A stretch of DNA of 64,000 nucleotides from Veillonella sp. Its GTDB lineage: Bacteria; Bacillota; Negativicutes; Veillonellales; Veillonellaceae. The translations under genes and the position numbers were made by a program. Where the stretch lies: the NCBI RefSeq assembly GCF_018364065.1, contig NZ_JAGZMO010000003.1, forward strand, positions 62,001 to 126,000, read 5' to 3'. The notes beneath the pieces are model-generated. The model was not told the origin of the DNA and did not search any database. It saw only the letters and a list, made by a program, of their open reading frames with translations. Of this stretch, positions 18,629-27,661 are shown in pieces (the stretch's first letter is position 1; every line of letters starts with the position of its first letter).

Positions 18629-18848
18629 ATGCGTGAAATAAAGTATACTACATATATAATGTATTTTTGTGTTTTTGTGCCGGACGTTGACTCAAGTGGT
18701 GATGAATCGTTAGCCAGGAAATTATTAATAATAAGCCATTTGAAACGGACATTTACTGAAGGGTGAACAGTGAGTCATTCGCATCATAATTGTCGACGAT
18801 AATAGATGAAAGTATGTAATTTCATCAGGCCGGTTGAGGAGTGATCGT

Positions 18849-19649
18849 ATGGAGCATTCGGTTTTATCATTATATGGAGCCGTGGAATTTATTCTGCTCG
18901 GCATATTTGTAGGCGCCTTCGGGACAATTATCGGCGCCGGCGGGGGCTTTATCTTTGTGCCCGTATTCTTATATATGTTTACGGATTGGACGCCGGGAAT
19001 GATTGTAGGTACTTCGTTGGCAATCGTTATGTTTAATGCCATTTCCGGATCCATTGCCTATGTGCGGCAAAAGAAAGTGCTCTACAGCGCGGCCATATGG
19101 TTTACGCTATCATCGATTCCGGGCTCTTATTTGGGCGCCGTAGCATCAGATTACTTCGACGTGCTGGGCTTTAAGTTCTGGTTCGGTCTATTCTTGTTGA
19201 CCATGTCTACATTCATTGGCTATAAGAATTATAAAAAAGGAGAACGCAAGCAGGAGAAGTTGGCCTTAGGTGAAATTCAATATACGAAATGGATTGGCTG
19301 CCTCATCAGTGTAGGTGTAGGCTTTATTTCCAGTGTATTTGGCATCGGCGGCGGCCTGATTCACGTGGCCGCGTTAGTTTACCTATTAGGCTTCCCGACG
19401 CATGTAGCTACCGCAACCAGTCATTTTATTTTAGCCTTGTCCACGGTCAGCGGCGTAATCACTCATCAGTACTTGGGACATATTGAATGGGCTGTAGCTA
19501 TATTCTGTATTATCGGCGTAGTCATTGGGGCTCAACTGGGAGCTGCTATTGCAAAGCGATTGAGAGCGCGAAGCATATTGCTCTTGTTTTCGTCCGGTAT
19601 CGGTTTGCTGGCTTTACAGCTTATTTGGTCTTCGGGTAAATTGTTTTAA
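18849..19649 (+). CDS. TauE/SafE-family sulfite/organic anion exporter
   Basis: A 266-aa membrane protein with about eight helices in two halves. Glycine-rich signatures of the family occur twice: GAFGTIIGAGGGFIFVPVF near the N-terminus and SSVFGIGGGLIHV in the second half. The family moves sulfite, sulfoacetate or other small anions out of the cell. The ATG at 18849 follows GAGGAG; an in-frame TTG at 18834 overlaps that site. It is monocistronic with its own terminator. Confidence 0.9.
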   Translation: MEHSVLSLYGAVEFILLGIFVGAFGTIIGAGGGFIFVPVFLYMFTDWTPGMIVGTSLAIVMFNAISGSIAYVRQKKVLYSAAIWFTLSSIPGSYLGAVASDYFDVLGFKFWFGLFLLTMSTFIGYKNYKKGERKQEKLALGEIQYTKWIGCLISVGVGFISSVFGIGGGLIHVAALVYLLGFPTHVATATSHFILALSTVSGVITHQYLGHIEWAVAIFCIIGVVIGAQLGAAIAKRLRARSILLLFSSGIGLLALQLIWSSGKLF

Positions 19650-19725
19650 GATGTAGCTTAAAACGGACTCTAAAAGTTATATAAAGTAGAGGTTAAAAGA
19701 TATTAAAAGCTATTAAATGAGTCTC

Positions 19726-19749
19726 AATTATGAGAATCTTATCATAATT
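19726..19749. repeat. Inverted repeat AATTATGA-N8-TCATAATT
   Basis: A perfect 8-bp inverted repeat with 8-base spacer between the TauE gene and its terminator. It could be a small hairpin or protein site; no role visible. Confidence 0.5.
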
Positions 19750-19789
19750 AACATAGCGTTTATTTTAAGTAGTTCAAAAAAAGTTATAG

Positions 19790-19843
19790 AGCCGGTATGT
19801 GTAAACAGCCTGAAGAGGGGGTTTGTGCATACCGGCTTTTTTA
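19790..19843 (+). terminator. Terminator of TauE/SafE gene
   Basis: AGCCGGTATG (19790-19799) pairs with CATACCGGCT (19828-19837) followed by T6; the 28-base loop is long. Confidence 0.8.
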
Positions 19844-20040
19844 TTTGCAAAATGAGCAGAGCAATTGGTGAAGACTTATATTATTATGTATCCTAAAGCG
19901 GAAAGAATGCTGATAATATATGACAAAATGGGACTTTACAGAACATATATACAAGCGAGATATGAGTGATATAAATATAGGGTTTTGAGTAAAGAAAATG
20001 TATCACTTGTAAAAAGATTGTATAACATTGAAAAAATTCG

Positions 20041-20069
20041 TTGACATCGAAAATGTTCTATGTTATATT
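20041..20069 (+). promoter_or_regulatory. dps promoter
   Basis: TTGACA (20041-20046), 17 bases, TATATT (20064-20069): a near-consensus promoter 120 bases before dps. A GGCC-TGGT-GGCC hairpin lies in the leader near 20142. Confidence 0.8.
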
Positions 20070-20079
20070 GTGAGTGTAG

Positions 20080-20095
20080 TAATTAACAATCATTA
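20080..20095 (+). promoter_or_regulatory. Putative peroxide/iron operator at dps
   Basis: TAATTAACAATCATTA starts 10 bases after the -10, overlapping the expected transcription start, which is the position of a repressor site. It matches the ahpC and rubrerythrin elements. Confidence 0.6.
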
Positions 20096-20191
20096 CAAAT
20101 TACAAGAGATTATTGATTACGCATATTAAAATCGTTTTCTTGGCCTGGTGGCCTTAAATGTATAAAAGATAAAAATTAGGAGGATTTTCTT

Positions 20192-20626
20192 ATGAAAAAC
20201 TTGGACTTAGTAAACAAATATTTAGCAAATTTAGTGGTTTGGAACGTTAAATTACATAACTTACACTTCAACGTAGTAGGTACTCAGTTCGTACCAACTC
20301 ATGAATACCTTGAAAGCGTATATGACGAAGCAATGGAATACTATGATGCAGTAGCAGAATTGTTGAAAATGCAAGGTGAAGAACCGGTAGTTCGTTTGAA
20401 CGAATACTTAAAAATCGCTTCTCTTGAAGAAGTTGATGGCCGTGCATTCAGTGTAAAAGAAGCTTACGAAATTGTACAAGGCGACTTCAAATTGATGAGC
20501 GAACTTGCTAAAGAAATCCGCAGCAGCGCTGATGAAGAAGACAACTTCCCATTAGCTAACTTAATGGAAGATCATTTAGATTACTATGCAAAACAACTTT
20601 GGTTCTTACGCGCAACTCTTGCATAA
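20192..20626 (+). CDS. dps: Dps-type ferritin-like DNA/iron protection protein
   Basis: A 144-aa four-helix ferritin-like protein. The first helix NKYLANLVVWNVKLHNLHFN carries the ferroxidase His, and the partner DEAMEYYDAV supplies the acidic ligands, with a typical late segment NLMEDHLDYYAKQLWFLRA. Dps dodecamers oxidise Fe(II) with H2O2 and store iron, protecting DNA. The gene stands alone behind a strong promoter with a putative PerR/Fur-like operator and ends in a strong terminator. Confidence 0.94.
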   Translation: MKNLDLVNKYLANLVVWNVKLHNLHFNVVGTQFVPTHEYLESVYDEAMEYYDAVAELLKMQGEEPVVRLNEYLKIASLEEVDGRAFSVKEAYEIVQGDFKLMSELAKEIRSSADEEDNFPLANLMEDHLDYYAKQLWFLRATLA

Positions 20627-20833
20627 GAAACTAAATCCTTAAAAAGAACTTGAACAAGAGTTCAAATAGTATTAGGTATTAAAGCCAAAGTTGGTTTTCA
20701 ACACCAAATATAAATATTATTTATGTGTCAGTGCAGATAATTAAATAATAGAAATAGCTTTCAATTAACTGTTAAATTGTGTGAATTTAATAAGTAGGTC
20801 GTACACGGAATAGTACGATTAGTACAGCTATGA
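20627..20833. other. dps 3' region with small hairpins
   Basis: About 200 bases before the terminator with several small potential hairpins, e.g. TTGAAC/GTTCAA near 20651 and TTGGT/ACCAA near 20684. No gene seen. Confidence 0.4.
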
Positions 20834-20869
20834 GGGAATTCTTCGATGAATCGGAGAATTCCCTTTTTT
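20834..20869 (+). terminator. dps terminator
   Basis: GGGAATTCTTCGAT pairs with ATCGGAGAATTCCC (one G-T) over 14 bp, followed by T6. Confidence 0.92.
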
Positions 20870-21069
20870 CGTTTTTGAAGTGTGGGAAAATGATGAAAAT
20901 CTTGTATCTATACGGTGCGGATAAAAGTACATACATATAAAATGGTAATAGACAAACGTTCTCTATGCACTTATGGATTGATTGTCATTATGTTGAAGGA
21001 ATATAGATAAGATAACTTGCATAATAATGCAAATCTGAGCTAATGAAATAAAAGCGTGACTTTCCATTT

Positions 21070-21154
21070 ATGCATAGAAAAATGGCTAAGTTATTAGCTT
21101 TTTAGAACTATGAGAAAAATTATCAATAATTAAAAATGCTTGCATTCTATGCAT
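21070..21154. promoter_or_regulatory. Inverted ATGCATAG octamers upstream of fumarase genes
   Basis: ATGCATAG (21070-21077) and CTATGCAT (21147-21154) are exact inverted copies 69 bases apart; the second lies 9 bases before the -35. This is a possible looping operator pair; unproven. Confidence 0.4.
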
Positions 21155-21163
21155 GAAAATAAT

Positions 21164-21192
21164 TTGAAAGGGAAAATAATGTATGGTATCAT
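21164..21192 (+). promoter_or_regulatory. Fumarase operon promoter
   Basis: TTGAAA (21164-21169), 17 bases, TATCAT (21187-21192), about 44 bases before the start codon. Confidence 0.65.
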
Positions 21193-21235
21193 TAGGGCAT
21201 TAGGTAAGCTCATTCAGTCGTGAGGAGGTTTTGTT

Positions 21236-22078
21236 ATGCGGACCATTAACGTGGAAACAATAACAAATGTAGTTGCACAAATGTGCAAAAACGCAGCATA
21301 CTATTTGCCGGAAGATGTATATGATGCATTGAAAGCCGGTCGTGAAACTGAACAATCACCGGTAGGCTGTGTTGTATTAGATCAAATCATTAAAAACGCT
21401 GAAATCGCTCGTGAAGAAGATCGTCCGATTTGCCAGGACACAGGTTACACTATTGTATTCTTGGAAGTAGGCCAAGACGTTCATTTTGAAGGCGGCTCTT
21501 TACAAGAGGCCATTCAAGCAGGTGTAGCTAAAGGCTATACAGAAGGATATTTACGTAAATCTGTAGTAGCAGAACCGTTATTTAACCGTAAGAATACAGG
21601 TAACAATACACCTGCTATTATTTATACAAGTATTGTTCCGGGTGATAAAGTTAAAATCGACATGGAACTAAAAGGCTTTGGTAGTGAAAATAAATCCGGC
21701 CTTAAAATGCTTGTACCTGCAGACGGCGTAGAAGGTGTAAAAAACGCTGTTATGGAAATCATTAAAAAAGCAGGCCCTAACCCTTGCCCTCCAATGGTAG
21801 TTGGTATCGGTATCGGCGGTACTATGGACTATGCCGCATTCCTTTCTAAAAAAGCATTACTTCGCTCTACTAAGAAACGTAACGACATGCCTGAATATGC
21901 TAAATTAGAAGAAGAATTGTTGGAAATGATCAACAAAACAGGTATCGGACCTCAGCTTGGCGGTACTACTACAGCCTTAGCAGTTAACATTGAATGGGCC
22001 GCTACTCATATTGCCGGTCTTCCTGTGGCTGTGACAATTTGCTGTCATGCAAGCCGTCATGCCGAAGAAATTATTTAA
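21236..22078 (+). CDS. Class I fumarate hydratase (or tartrate dehydratase), alpha subunit
   Basis: A 280-aa protein of the N-terminal Fe-S hydro-lyase domain family. Cysteines expected to hold the 4Fe-4S cluster are visible in PICQDTGYT, NPCPPMVVGIGIGG and near the C-terminus ICCHASRH. Together with the next gene it forms the two-subunit, oxygen-sensitive fumarase used by strict anaerobes for malate/fumarate interconversion; L-tartrate dehydratase is the main alternative. In a lactate- and malate-using anaerobe fumarase fits better. GAGGAGG precedes the ATG. Confidence 0.92.
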   Translation: MRTINVETITNVVAQMCKNAAYYLPEDVYDALKAGRETEQSPVGCVVLDQIIKNAEIAREEDRPICQDTGYTIVFLEVGQDVHFEGGSLQEAIQAGVAKGYTEGYLRKSVVAEPLFNRKNTGNNTPAIIYTSIVPGDKVKIDMELKGFGSENKSGLKMLVPADGVEGVKNAVMEIIKKAGPNPCPPMVVGIGIGGTMDYAAFLSKKALLRSTKKRNDMPEYAKLEEELLEMINKTGIGPQLGGTTTALAVNIEWAATHIAGLPVAVTICCHASRHAEEII

Positions 22079-22099
22079 TTCAAGGGGAGGAAGATTACA

Positions 22100-22663
22100 A
22101 TGGCTGAATCAAAAACTATCCATATTACCACACCTTTAACTGAAGAAGTGTCCAGAACATTAAGAGCAGGCGACAGCGTATTAATTACCGGTAAAATCTA
22201 TAGTGCCCGTGACGCAGCGCATAAAGTAATGACTGAAGCATTGGCTCGCGGTGAAAAACTTCCAATTGATTGGCATAATCAAATCGTTTACTATTTAGGA
22301 CCATCCCCTGCAAAACCTGGTAACCCAATCGGTGCAGCCGGCCCTACTACATCCGGTCGTATGGATGCGTATACACCAACAATGCTTGATCAAGGCATTA
22401 AAGGTATGGTTGGTAAAGGATCCCGCTCAAAAGAAGTTGTGGAATCCATGAAAAAGAACGGTGTAACTTACTTTGCAGCTGTAGGCGGTGCCGCTTCCTT
22501 GATCTCTAAATCCATTAAAGACTACAAAGTATTGGCTTACGAAGAATTAGGCCCTGAAGCATTGGCTGAACTTACTGTAGTTGACTTCCCTTGCATCGTA
22601 GTTATCGATAGCGAAGGTAATAACTTCTACGAAATCGGCCAAGAACCATATCGTGAAATTTAA
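22100..22663 (+). CDS. Class I fumarate hydratase (or tartrate dehydratase), beta subunit
   Basis: A 187-aa C-terminal Fe-S hydro-lyase domain protein, separate here as in archaeal and clostridial fumarases. Conserved stretches include IYYLGPSPAKPGNPIGAAGPTTSGRMD (seen from GPSPAKPG through TTSGRMD), GMVGKG and a late YEELGPEA. It starts 21 bases after the alpha gene with GGGGAGG, so the subunits are made from one mRNA. Confidence 0.93.
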   Translation: MAESKTIHITTPLTEEVSRTLRAGDSVLITGKIYSARDAAHKVMTEALARGEKLPIDWHNQIVYYLGPSPAKPGNPIGAAGPTTSGRMDAYTPTMLDQGIKGMVGKGSRSKEVVESMKKNGVTYFAAVGGAASLISKSIKDYKVLAYEELGPEALAELTVVDFPCIVVIDSEGNNFYEIGQEPYREI

Positions 22664-22864
22664 TAGCATATTAAAAAGAGTCTAACTGAAGAGTTAATAA
22701 AAACTCAAACTGATTCAATAGCAGCTTAGTAGACTCAGTAAATCGTTTAGTTACATGAATTAAATGGCGAAACCCCTTATTCAATTCCGTGCTTAGAGGT
22801 AAGGCCGGTCGTTGAATGATGAGAATTGCTATTTAGCGCTGATAACTATATACATTTGCAAATA

Positions 22865-22942
22865 AAAAAGACGCCCTGAACGGTAACATAACGGAGAACC
22901 TGTGAGCAATAGCAGGTTCTTTTACCGGAGGACGTCTTTTTT
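22865..22942 (+). terminator. Long nested terminator after fumarase genes
   Basis: Three stacked stems: AAAAAGACG/CGTCTTTTT, CGGTAA/TTACCG and AGAACCTG/CAGGTTCT, ending in T6. It lies 200 bases after the beta-subunit stop. It shares ACGCCCTG and CGGAGAACCT with the AbgT leader at 42398-42466. Confidence 0.75.
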
Positions 22943-23073
22943 ATGTGTCAAGAAAAATATGGTACGAAGCTTTGTAGAGGATAATACAAATACTGAATCG
23001 CAATTTAGCTCAGTAAAAAGTAAGTAAGGGAAAAAGAGGATTAATAAATAAGTAGCAAAGTGATAAAATTTTA

Positions 23074-23102
23074 TTGAAGCAAATATAATAACAATGTATA
23101 AT
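23074..23102 (+). promoter_or_regulatory. ridA promoter
   Basis: TTGAAG (23074-23079), 17 bases, TATAAT (23097-23102), about 50 bases before the start. Confidence 0.7.
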
Positions 23103-23154
23103 AAAGTTATCGAATACATTTGTGTCAATTAGTATTTATAAAAGGAGACAAACA

Positions 23155-23526
23155 ATGAAAGCAATTTTCTCAGAACATGCACCTAAAGCTCTTGGCCCTT
23201 ACTCTCAAGCTATGGTAGCGGGCAATTTATTATTTATTTCCGGTCAAGGTGGCATCAATCCTGAAACCGGTAAATTAGTTGAAGGCATTGAAGCACAAAC
23301 TAAACAGGCAATTGCTAACATTAAAGCAATCTTGACTGAAGCCGGCGTTGGCTTTGAAAATGTTGTTAAAACAACTTGCTTCTTACATGAAATGAGCGAC
23401 TTCGCTGCATTCAATGCAATTTATGGCGAAGCTTTCATTAGCAAACCAGCTCGTAGCTGCGTTGCAGTAAAAGAATTACCTGCTAACTTCTTGTGCGAAA
23501 TCGAAGTAATTGCTGAATTGAAATAG
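23155..23526 (+). CDS. ridA: RidA/YjgF-family imine deaminase
   Basis: A 123-aa RidA protein that hydrolyses reactive enamines/imines formed by PLP enzymes such as serine/threonine dehydratases. The family pattern is intact: HAPKALGPYSQAMVAGNLLF, SGQGGINPETG and the substrate-binding Arg in PARSCVAVKELP. The start at 23155 follows AAAGGAG; a GTG 33 bases earlier has no such site. It stands alone and ends in an unusually long perfect terminator. Confidence 0.95.
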   Translation: MKAIFSEHAPKALGPYSQAMVAGNLLFISGQGGINPETGKLVEGIEAQTKQAIANIKAILTEAGVGFENVVKTTCFLHEMSDFAAFNAIYGEAFISKPARSCVAVKELPANFLCEIEVIAELK

Positions 23527-23592
23527 TAGTAGAATCACAACAAAGCTAAATAGAAAAGTTTAGGTAAAAAAACTTGATTAACATCAGATAAA

Positions 23593-23638
23593 ATACCCCA
23601 TAAATTTACAAAGATGTAAATTTATGGGGTATTTTTTA
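23593..23638 (+). terminator. ridA terminator
   Basis: An 18-bp perfect stem: ATACCCCATAAATTTACA (23593-23610) with its complement (23615-23632), loop AAGA, then T6. Confidence 0.93.
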
Positions 23639-23654
23639 TAAATATGTAAAAAGT

Positions 23655-23683
23655 TTGACGAAGGAATTCATGCATGATAAATT
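23655..23683 (+). promoter_or_regulatory. Possible promoter of the cyuA-like cluster
   Basis: TTGACG (23655-23660), 17 bases, TAAATT (23678-23683); moderate match about 135 bases before the first gene. Confidence 0.4.
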
Positions 23684-23817
23684 TTAATTACAAGAATGAT
23701 AAAAAATCATCAATATAATTAAATATTTTTCTCAGAATAGATTATTAAATCCTATAGGCATTAACATGAACGTTTTTATAAATTATTTGAAAGTTTTGTT
23801 TATGGAGGGATTTTGTT

Positions 23818-25065
23818 ATGGATTATATTAAACTTTTCAAACAGGAAATTATTCCTGCTTTCGGCTGTACAGAGCCAATTGCTTTGTCTTATGTTTCCGC
23901 TGAGGCAGTGGCGGCTTTGGGTGAATTTCCTAACAAAATCGAAGCAAAATGTAGTGGTAATATTATAAAAAATGTTAAAAGTGTAGTTATTCCAAATTCC
24001 GGTGGCAAGAAAGGCCTTGTATATGCTGTTGTGCTAGGTGCTATTATTGGAAATCCGGAAAAGAAATTGGAAATATTAGAAAGTGCTACAGATGCAGATA
24101 GAGAACGAATGAATGAATTGGCAGCGTCTGATTTCTGCACTATATCACTGGCAGAGGGCGTTGCTAATTTGTATGTAGAAATAAAAGCAGAAAGTGCTTC
24201 ACATCGAGTTGTAGTAAAGCTTGAAGGTGCACATACCAATATTACTTATAAAGAAAAAGATGGGGAAGTATTATTAGACAAGCCATTAGAAACTAAAAGA
24301 GATTTAGTGGGATCTGAGATGTCCTTTGATAGTATTTATGAATTTGCTAAAACAGCAGACTATTCTGAAATCAAAGATATTCTTATAAAAGAAATTGAAT
24401 ATAATCAGAAAATATCAGATGAAGGGCTTAGAAATGATTATGGATCGAATATTGGTAAGTTGCTCCTCGATAGATATGGTAAAGATGATTTGGAGAACTA
24501 TTGTAGAGCTAGAGCGGCTGCAGGTTCGGACGCTCGAATGAGTGGTTGTGCATTGCCTGTATACATAAATTCAGGCAGTGGGAATCAAGGTATAACAGTT
24601 TCAATACCTGTAATTACATTTGCACAACACATGAATTCAAGTGAGGATGAATTATATCGCGCCTTAATTTTTGCAAATTTAATTGGCCTTTATCAGAAGT
24701 CAGGCATAGGAAAACTATCAGCTTACTGCGGAGCCACTAGCGCTTCTGTAGCCGGAGTTGCAGGAGTCGCATTCTTAAAAAACGAAAGCAAAGAAGTTAT
24801 TGCTGAAACTATAGTCAATGGTTTAGCTGTATTATCAGGGATTGTATGTGACGGAGCTAAACCTTCATGTGCGGGGAAAATATCTGTTGGCTTAGAAGGT
24901 GCATTTTTAGGGTATCAACAGGCGCGAAATAAAAATAGTTATAAGGGAGGAGATGGGTTAGTCGCAGCTACAGTTGACGATACCATTCGCAGAATCGGTA
25001 TTGTAGCTAAAGAAGGTATGAAAGAAACAGATATTGTCATTCTAAAAGAAATGATTAGGGACTAA
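23818..25065 (+). CDS. L-cysteine desulfidase / UPF0597 (CyuA, CdsB-like)
   Basis: A 415-aa protein of the UPF0597 (YhaM/CyuA) family related to the alpha domain of Fe-S serine dehydratases. Cluster cysteines and active-site regions are visible: FGCTEPIALSY near residue 17, SGCALPVYINSGSGNQGI in the middle and CDGAKPSCAGKI near residue 340. Known members break L-cysteine into pyruvate, ammonia and sulfide in anaerobes. It heads a collinear group with a methyltransferase-like URO-D protein, a transporter and an amidohydrolase. GGAGGG precedes the ATG. Confidence 0.87.
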   Translation: MDYIKLFKQEIIPAFGCTEPIALSYVSAEAVAALGEFPNKIEAKCSGNIIKNVKSVVIPNSGGKKGLVYAVVLGAIIGNPEKKLEILESATDADRERMNELAASDFCTISLAEGVANLYVEIKAESASHRVVVKLEGAHTNITYKEKDGEVLLDKPLETKRDLVGSEMSFDSIYEFAKTADYSEIKDILIKEIEYNQKISDEGLRNDYGSNIGKLLLDRYGKDDLENYCRARAAAGSDARMSGCALPVYINSGSGNQGITVSIPVITFAQHMNSSEDELYRALIFANLIGLYQKSGIGKLSAYCGATSASVAGVAGVAFLKNESKEVIAETIVNGLAVLSGIVCDGAKPSCAGKISVGLEGAFLGYQQARNKNSYKGGDGLVAATVDDTIRRIGIVAKEGMKETDIVILKEMIRD

Positions 25066-25100
25066 TGGTAGTTTTCAAGGTATTTAAGGGAGGTATTACT

Positions 25101-26111
25101 ATGTACAAAGACGAACGAATTAAGGCTGTGTTAGACGGTAAAGAGCCAGATCGAATTCCTTGTAGTGTTTGGATGCATATGTCCAAGGTAGACCAAGACC
25201 CTGTAAGCTTAGCTGAGGCATTGGTTGAATTTAATAAAGAATATGATTTTGATTTTATTAAATTAATGCCTTTCGGTGCATACTCTACACAGGATTGGGG
25301 TTGTAAGATTGAGTTCTATTGTACTCCTTACAAAGAACCGATTGTAGTAAGACATGCAATCCAATGCTTGGATGATTACGATCGAATTAATTGCCTAGGC
25401 GCCACTTATGGTACATGGGGAAAAACATTGTCTATTGTCGATCATGTAGCAAGATTAGTTGATAGTCATACGCCATACTTACAAACCATATTTAGTCCTG
25501 CAACTACATTGCGAAAATTGGCTGGAGCTCGTGTCTTTAAAGATATGAAAGAGCATCCTGAAAAAGTGCACAAAGCGTTGGAAGCTATTACTGAAACTAC
25601 AATTAATTTCGTAAAAGCTAACGTGGAAAAAGGTGTAAGTGGTTTCTTCTTCGCAACTCAAACCGCTACGTATGATTTCCTTGATGATGTTATGTATGCG
25701 GAATTTTGCAAGACATATGACCATCGTGTTATTCAGGAATATTGCGATAAGACATGGTTTAATGTAATGCATGTGCATGGATCGAATATTATGTTTGATG
25801 TAGTTAAAAATTATCCATGTAATTGCCTGAACTGGCACGATCGTGATACTAAGCCTAGCCTTAAAGAAGCTCGAGAAGTTACCGATAAGGCTTTATTAGG
25901 TGGTATTATGGAAGTTCCACATATTACAGAGCATGGTTTAGTGTACGAAAGTTTCTTAGGTACTAAAACACCGGACGAAGTTATAAAACATGTTCATGAA
26001 GCAATTGACAGTGTAGATGGAAAAGGCTTAATCATAGGACCAGGGTGTGTATGTGATCCAAAAACATCGAAAGAAAACTTACATGCAGTTAGAACAGCAG
26101 TTAATCGTTAG
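25101..26111 (+). CDS. Uroporphyrinogen-decarboxylase-family protein (methyltransferase-like)
   Basis: A 336-aa TIM-barrel protein of the URO-D superfamily, of the branch that includes corrinoid/CoM methyltransferases rather than haem enzymes. Seen: GKEPDRIPCSVWMH at the start, NWHDRDTKPSLKEAR, and GLIIGPGCVCDPKTSKENL at the end. A Zn site of the MtaA/MtbA type (His-x-Cys ... Cys) is not clear, so substrate is unknown. The start at 25101 follows GGGAGG, 35 bases after the desulfidase stop. Context suggests a role in breaking down a sulfur or methylated compound (inference). Confidence 0.75.
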   Translation: MYKDERIKAVLDGKEPDRIPCSVWMHMSKVDQDPVSLAEALVEFNKEYDFDFIKLMPFGAYSTQDWGCKIEFYCTPYKEPIVVRHAIQCLDDYDRINCLGATYGTWGKTLSIVDHVARLVDSHTPYLQTIFSPATTLRKLAGARVFKDMKEHPEKVHKALEAITETTINFVKANVEKGVSGFFFATQTATYDFLDDVMYAEFCKTYDHRVIQEYCDKTWFNVMHVHGSNIMFDVVKNYPCNCLNWHDRDTKPSLKEAREVTDKALLGGIMEVPHITEHGLVYESFLGTKTPDEVIKHVHEAIDSVDGKGLIIGPGCVCDPKTSKENLHAVRTAVNR

Positions 26112-26133
26112 TTAAAACAGGCAGGTGACAATT

Positions 26134-27558
26134 ATGGACTTAAAAAAAGGGCAAGCAGTAGAAGCTAAGGCCGAAGCTCGAGAGTTTCCGAGTGGTTTGG
26201 TAATTATCAGTGCACTTATTCTTGTGGCAGCATTACTCACCTATATTATTCCTGGTGGCGAATATACGATGGTGAAAATGGGCGGCAGATCCGTTGTAGA
26301 TCCTGATTCATTCCGTTATGTTGCAGCTAAACCTGCTTCGTTTATGGATATTTTCAGAGCTGTTCCGAAAGGTTTTATTTCCACCGCATGGATTTGCTTC
26401 TTGATTTTAATTGTTGGCGGTGCATATAGCGTAATTAGTAATACCGGGGCTATTCAAGCCGGTTTGAATGCTTTAATTCGAAAAAGTAAAGGGAAAGATA
26501 TTTATTTCTTAGTCATTATTATCTTCCTTTTCTCTATCGTTCCAACGCTAATGGGTACATTAGAAGCGTACTTAGCGTTCGTACCGTTAGGTGTTATGAT
26601 TGCCAGGTCAATGAAACTGGATGCCATAGTTGGTATTGCTATTACAGTTTGTGCCGGTGGTGCAGGTTTATCCAGTGGTATTACAAATCCGTTTAACGTA
26701 GGTGTAGCACAAGGGTTGGTTGGATTGCCGATTTTCTCCGGTATGTGGTTGCGTGTTTTGGCATTTATCGGATTTAACGCGTCTGTTTCATTCTGGACAA
26801 TAAAATATGCTCTAAATTTAAGAAAGAACCCTGAAAATAGCTGGATTCGAGATGTAGAGTTAAAAGCTGAAAAGAAAGCAGCAGATGCTCACATTGAAAT
26901 GCCTGAATTTGATGGCAAGAGAAAATTAATCCTTTTAACAGTATTAATTGGTATGGGCTTTGTAATTTATACAGCATTATCCGGTGGGGATTTCAAAAAT
27001 GGTATCCCGGCTGTGTTCTTGATTATGTTATTCGTAGTAGGTGCTATTATGCGCTATTCGCCAAATGAGCTCTTCAGACAATTTGTTAAAGGTACTCAAG
27101 GGGTAGTAGGTGGCGTACTGGTAGTAGGTTTTGCGAAGGCGATTGCCTTGATTTTAGATAGTGCAGGTATTGTTGATACTATCGTTCATTGGTCAGTACA
27201 AATTGTTGATGGGGCCCCTGGTATTTTAACTGCAGAATTAATGTATTTAATTGGTCACATTACAAACTTCTTCATTATTTCTGATGCGGGCGCAGCAACT
27301 GTGTTGGTACCAATCTTATCACCTATTGGTGACTTGGCCGGTATTACACAACAGACTGTATGTGCGGCTGTAGTACTGGGCGGTGCCCTTGGTAATATGA
27401 TTATGCCAACGTCTCCACTTACATCAGGCGCAATTGCGATTGCAGATATTGATTATCGAGTATATTTAAAGTTTGCTGGTCGAATTTTTATTACTAATAG
27501 TATTTGGGCTGCAATATTAGTAGCTATTGCTGCGATTGTACAAATTGGACCATTCTAA
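26134..27558 (+). CDS. YfcC-family membrane transporter
   Basis: A 474-aa integral membrane protein with about 12 helices of the YfcC/DcuC-like ion-transporter superfamily. Recognisable parts are YIIPGGEYT after helix 1, GGAYSVISNTGAIQAGLNAL, and PTSPLTSGAIAIA near the end. Relatives carry amino acids, short peptides or dicarboxylates with Na+ or H+. Placed between a desulfidase/URO-D pair and an M20 hydrolase, it probably imports the substrate of this cluster. The ATG at 26134 is preferred over GTG at 26125. Confidence 0.85.
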   Translation: MDLKKGQAVEAKAEAREFPSGLVIISALILVAALLTYIIPGGEYTMVKMGGRSVVDPDSFRYVAAKPASFMDIFRAVPKGFISTAWICFLILIVGGAYSVISNTGAIQAGLNALIRKSKGKDIYFLVIIIFLFSIVPTLMGTLEAYLAFVPLGVMIARSMKLDAIVGIAITVCAGGAGLSSGITNPFNVGVAQGLVGLPIFSGMWLRVLAFIGFNASVSFWTIKYALNLRKNPENSWIRDVELKAEKKAADAHIEMPEFDGKRKLILLTVLIGMGFVIYTALSGGDFKNGIPAVFLIMLFVVGAIMRYSPNELFRQFVKGTQGVVGGVLVVGFAKAIALILDSAGIVDTIVHWSVQIVDGAPGILTAELMYLIGHITNFFIISDAGAATVLVPILSPIGDLAGITQQTVCAAVVLGGALGNMIMPTSPLTSGAIAIADIDYRVYLKFAGRIFITNSIWAAILVAIAAIVQIGPF

Positions 27559-27570
27559 TTATTATTAATA

Positions 27571-27645
27571 AAATCCACGACTATAATCTCAATGAGGTAT
27601 TTTGGGTCCAATACCAAGAACTCGAATTATAGTTGTGGATTTTTT
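27571..27645 (+). terminator. Structured terminator/attenuator between transporter and amidohydrolase
   Basis: A 17-bp outer stem (27571-27587 with 27626-27642, one G-T), an asymmetric internal loop of 8 and 10 bases, and an inner GGTATT/AATACC hairpin with loop TTGGGTCC; a T run ends it and the next ribosome site follows within 10 bases. It can end the upstream mRNA or control read-through into the M20 gene. Confidence 0.7.
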
Positions 27646-27661
27646 ATATAAGGATGAGCTT

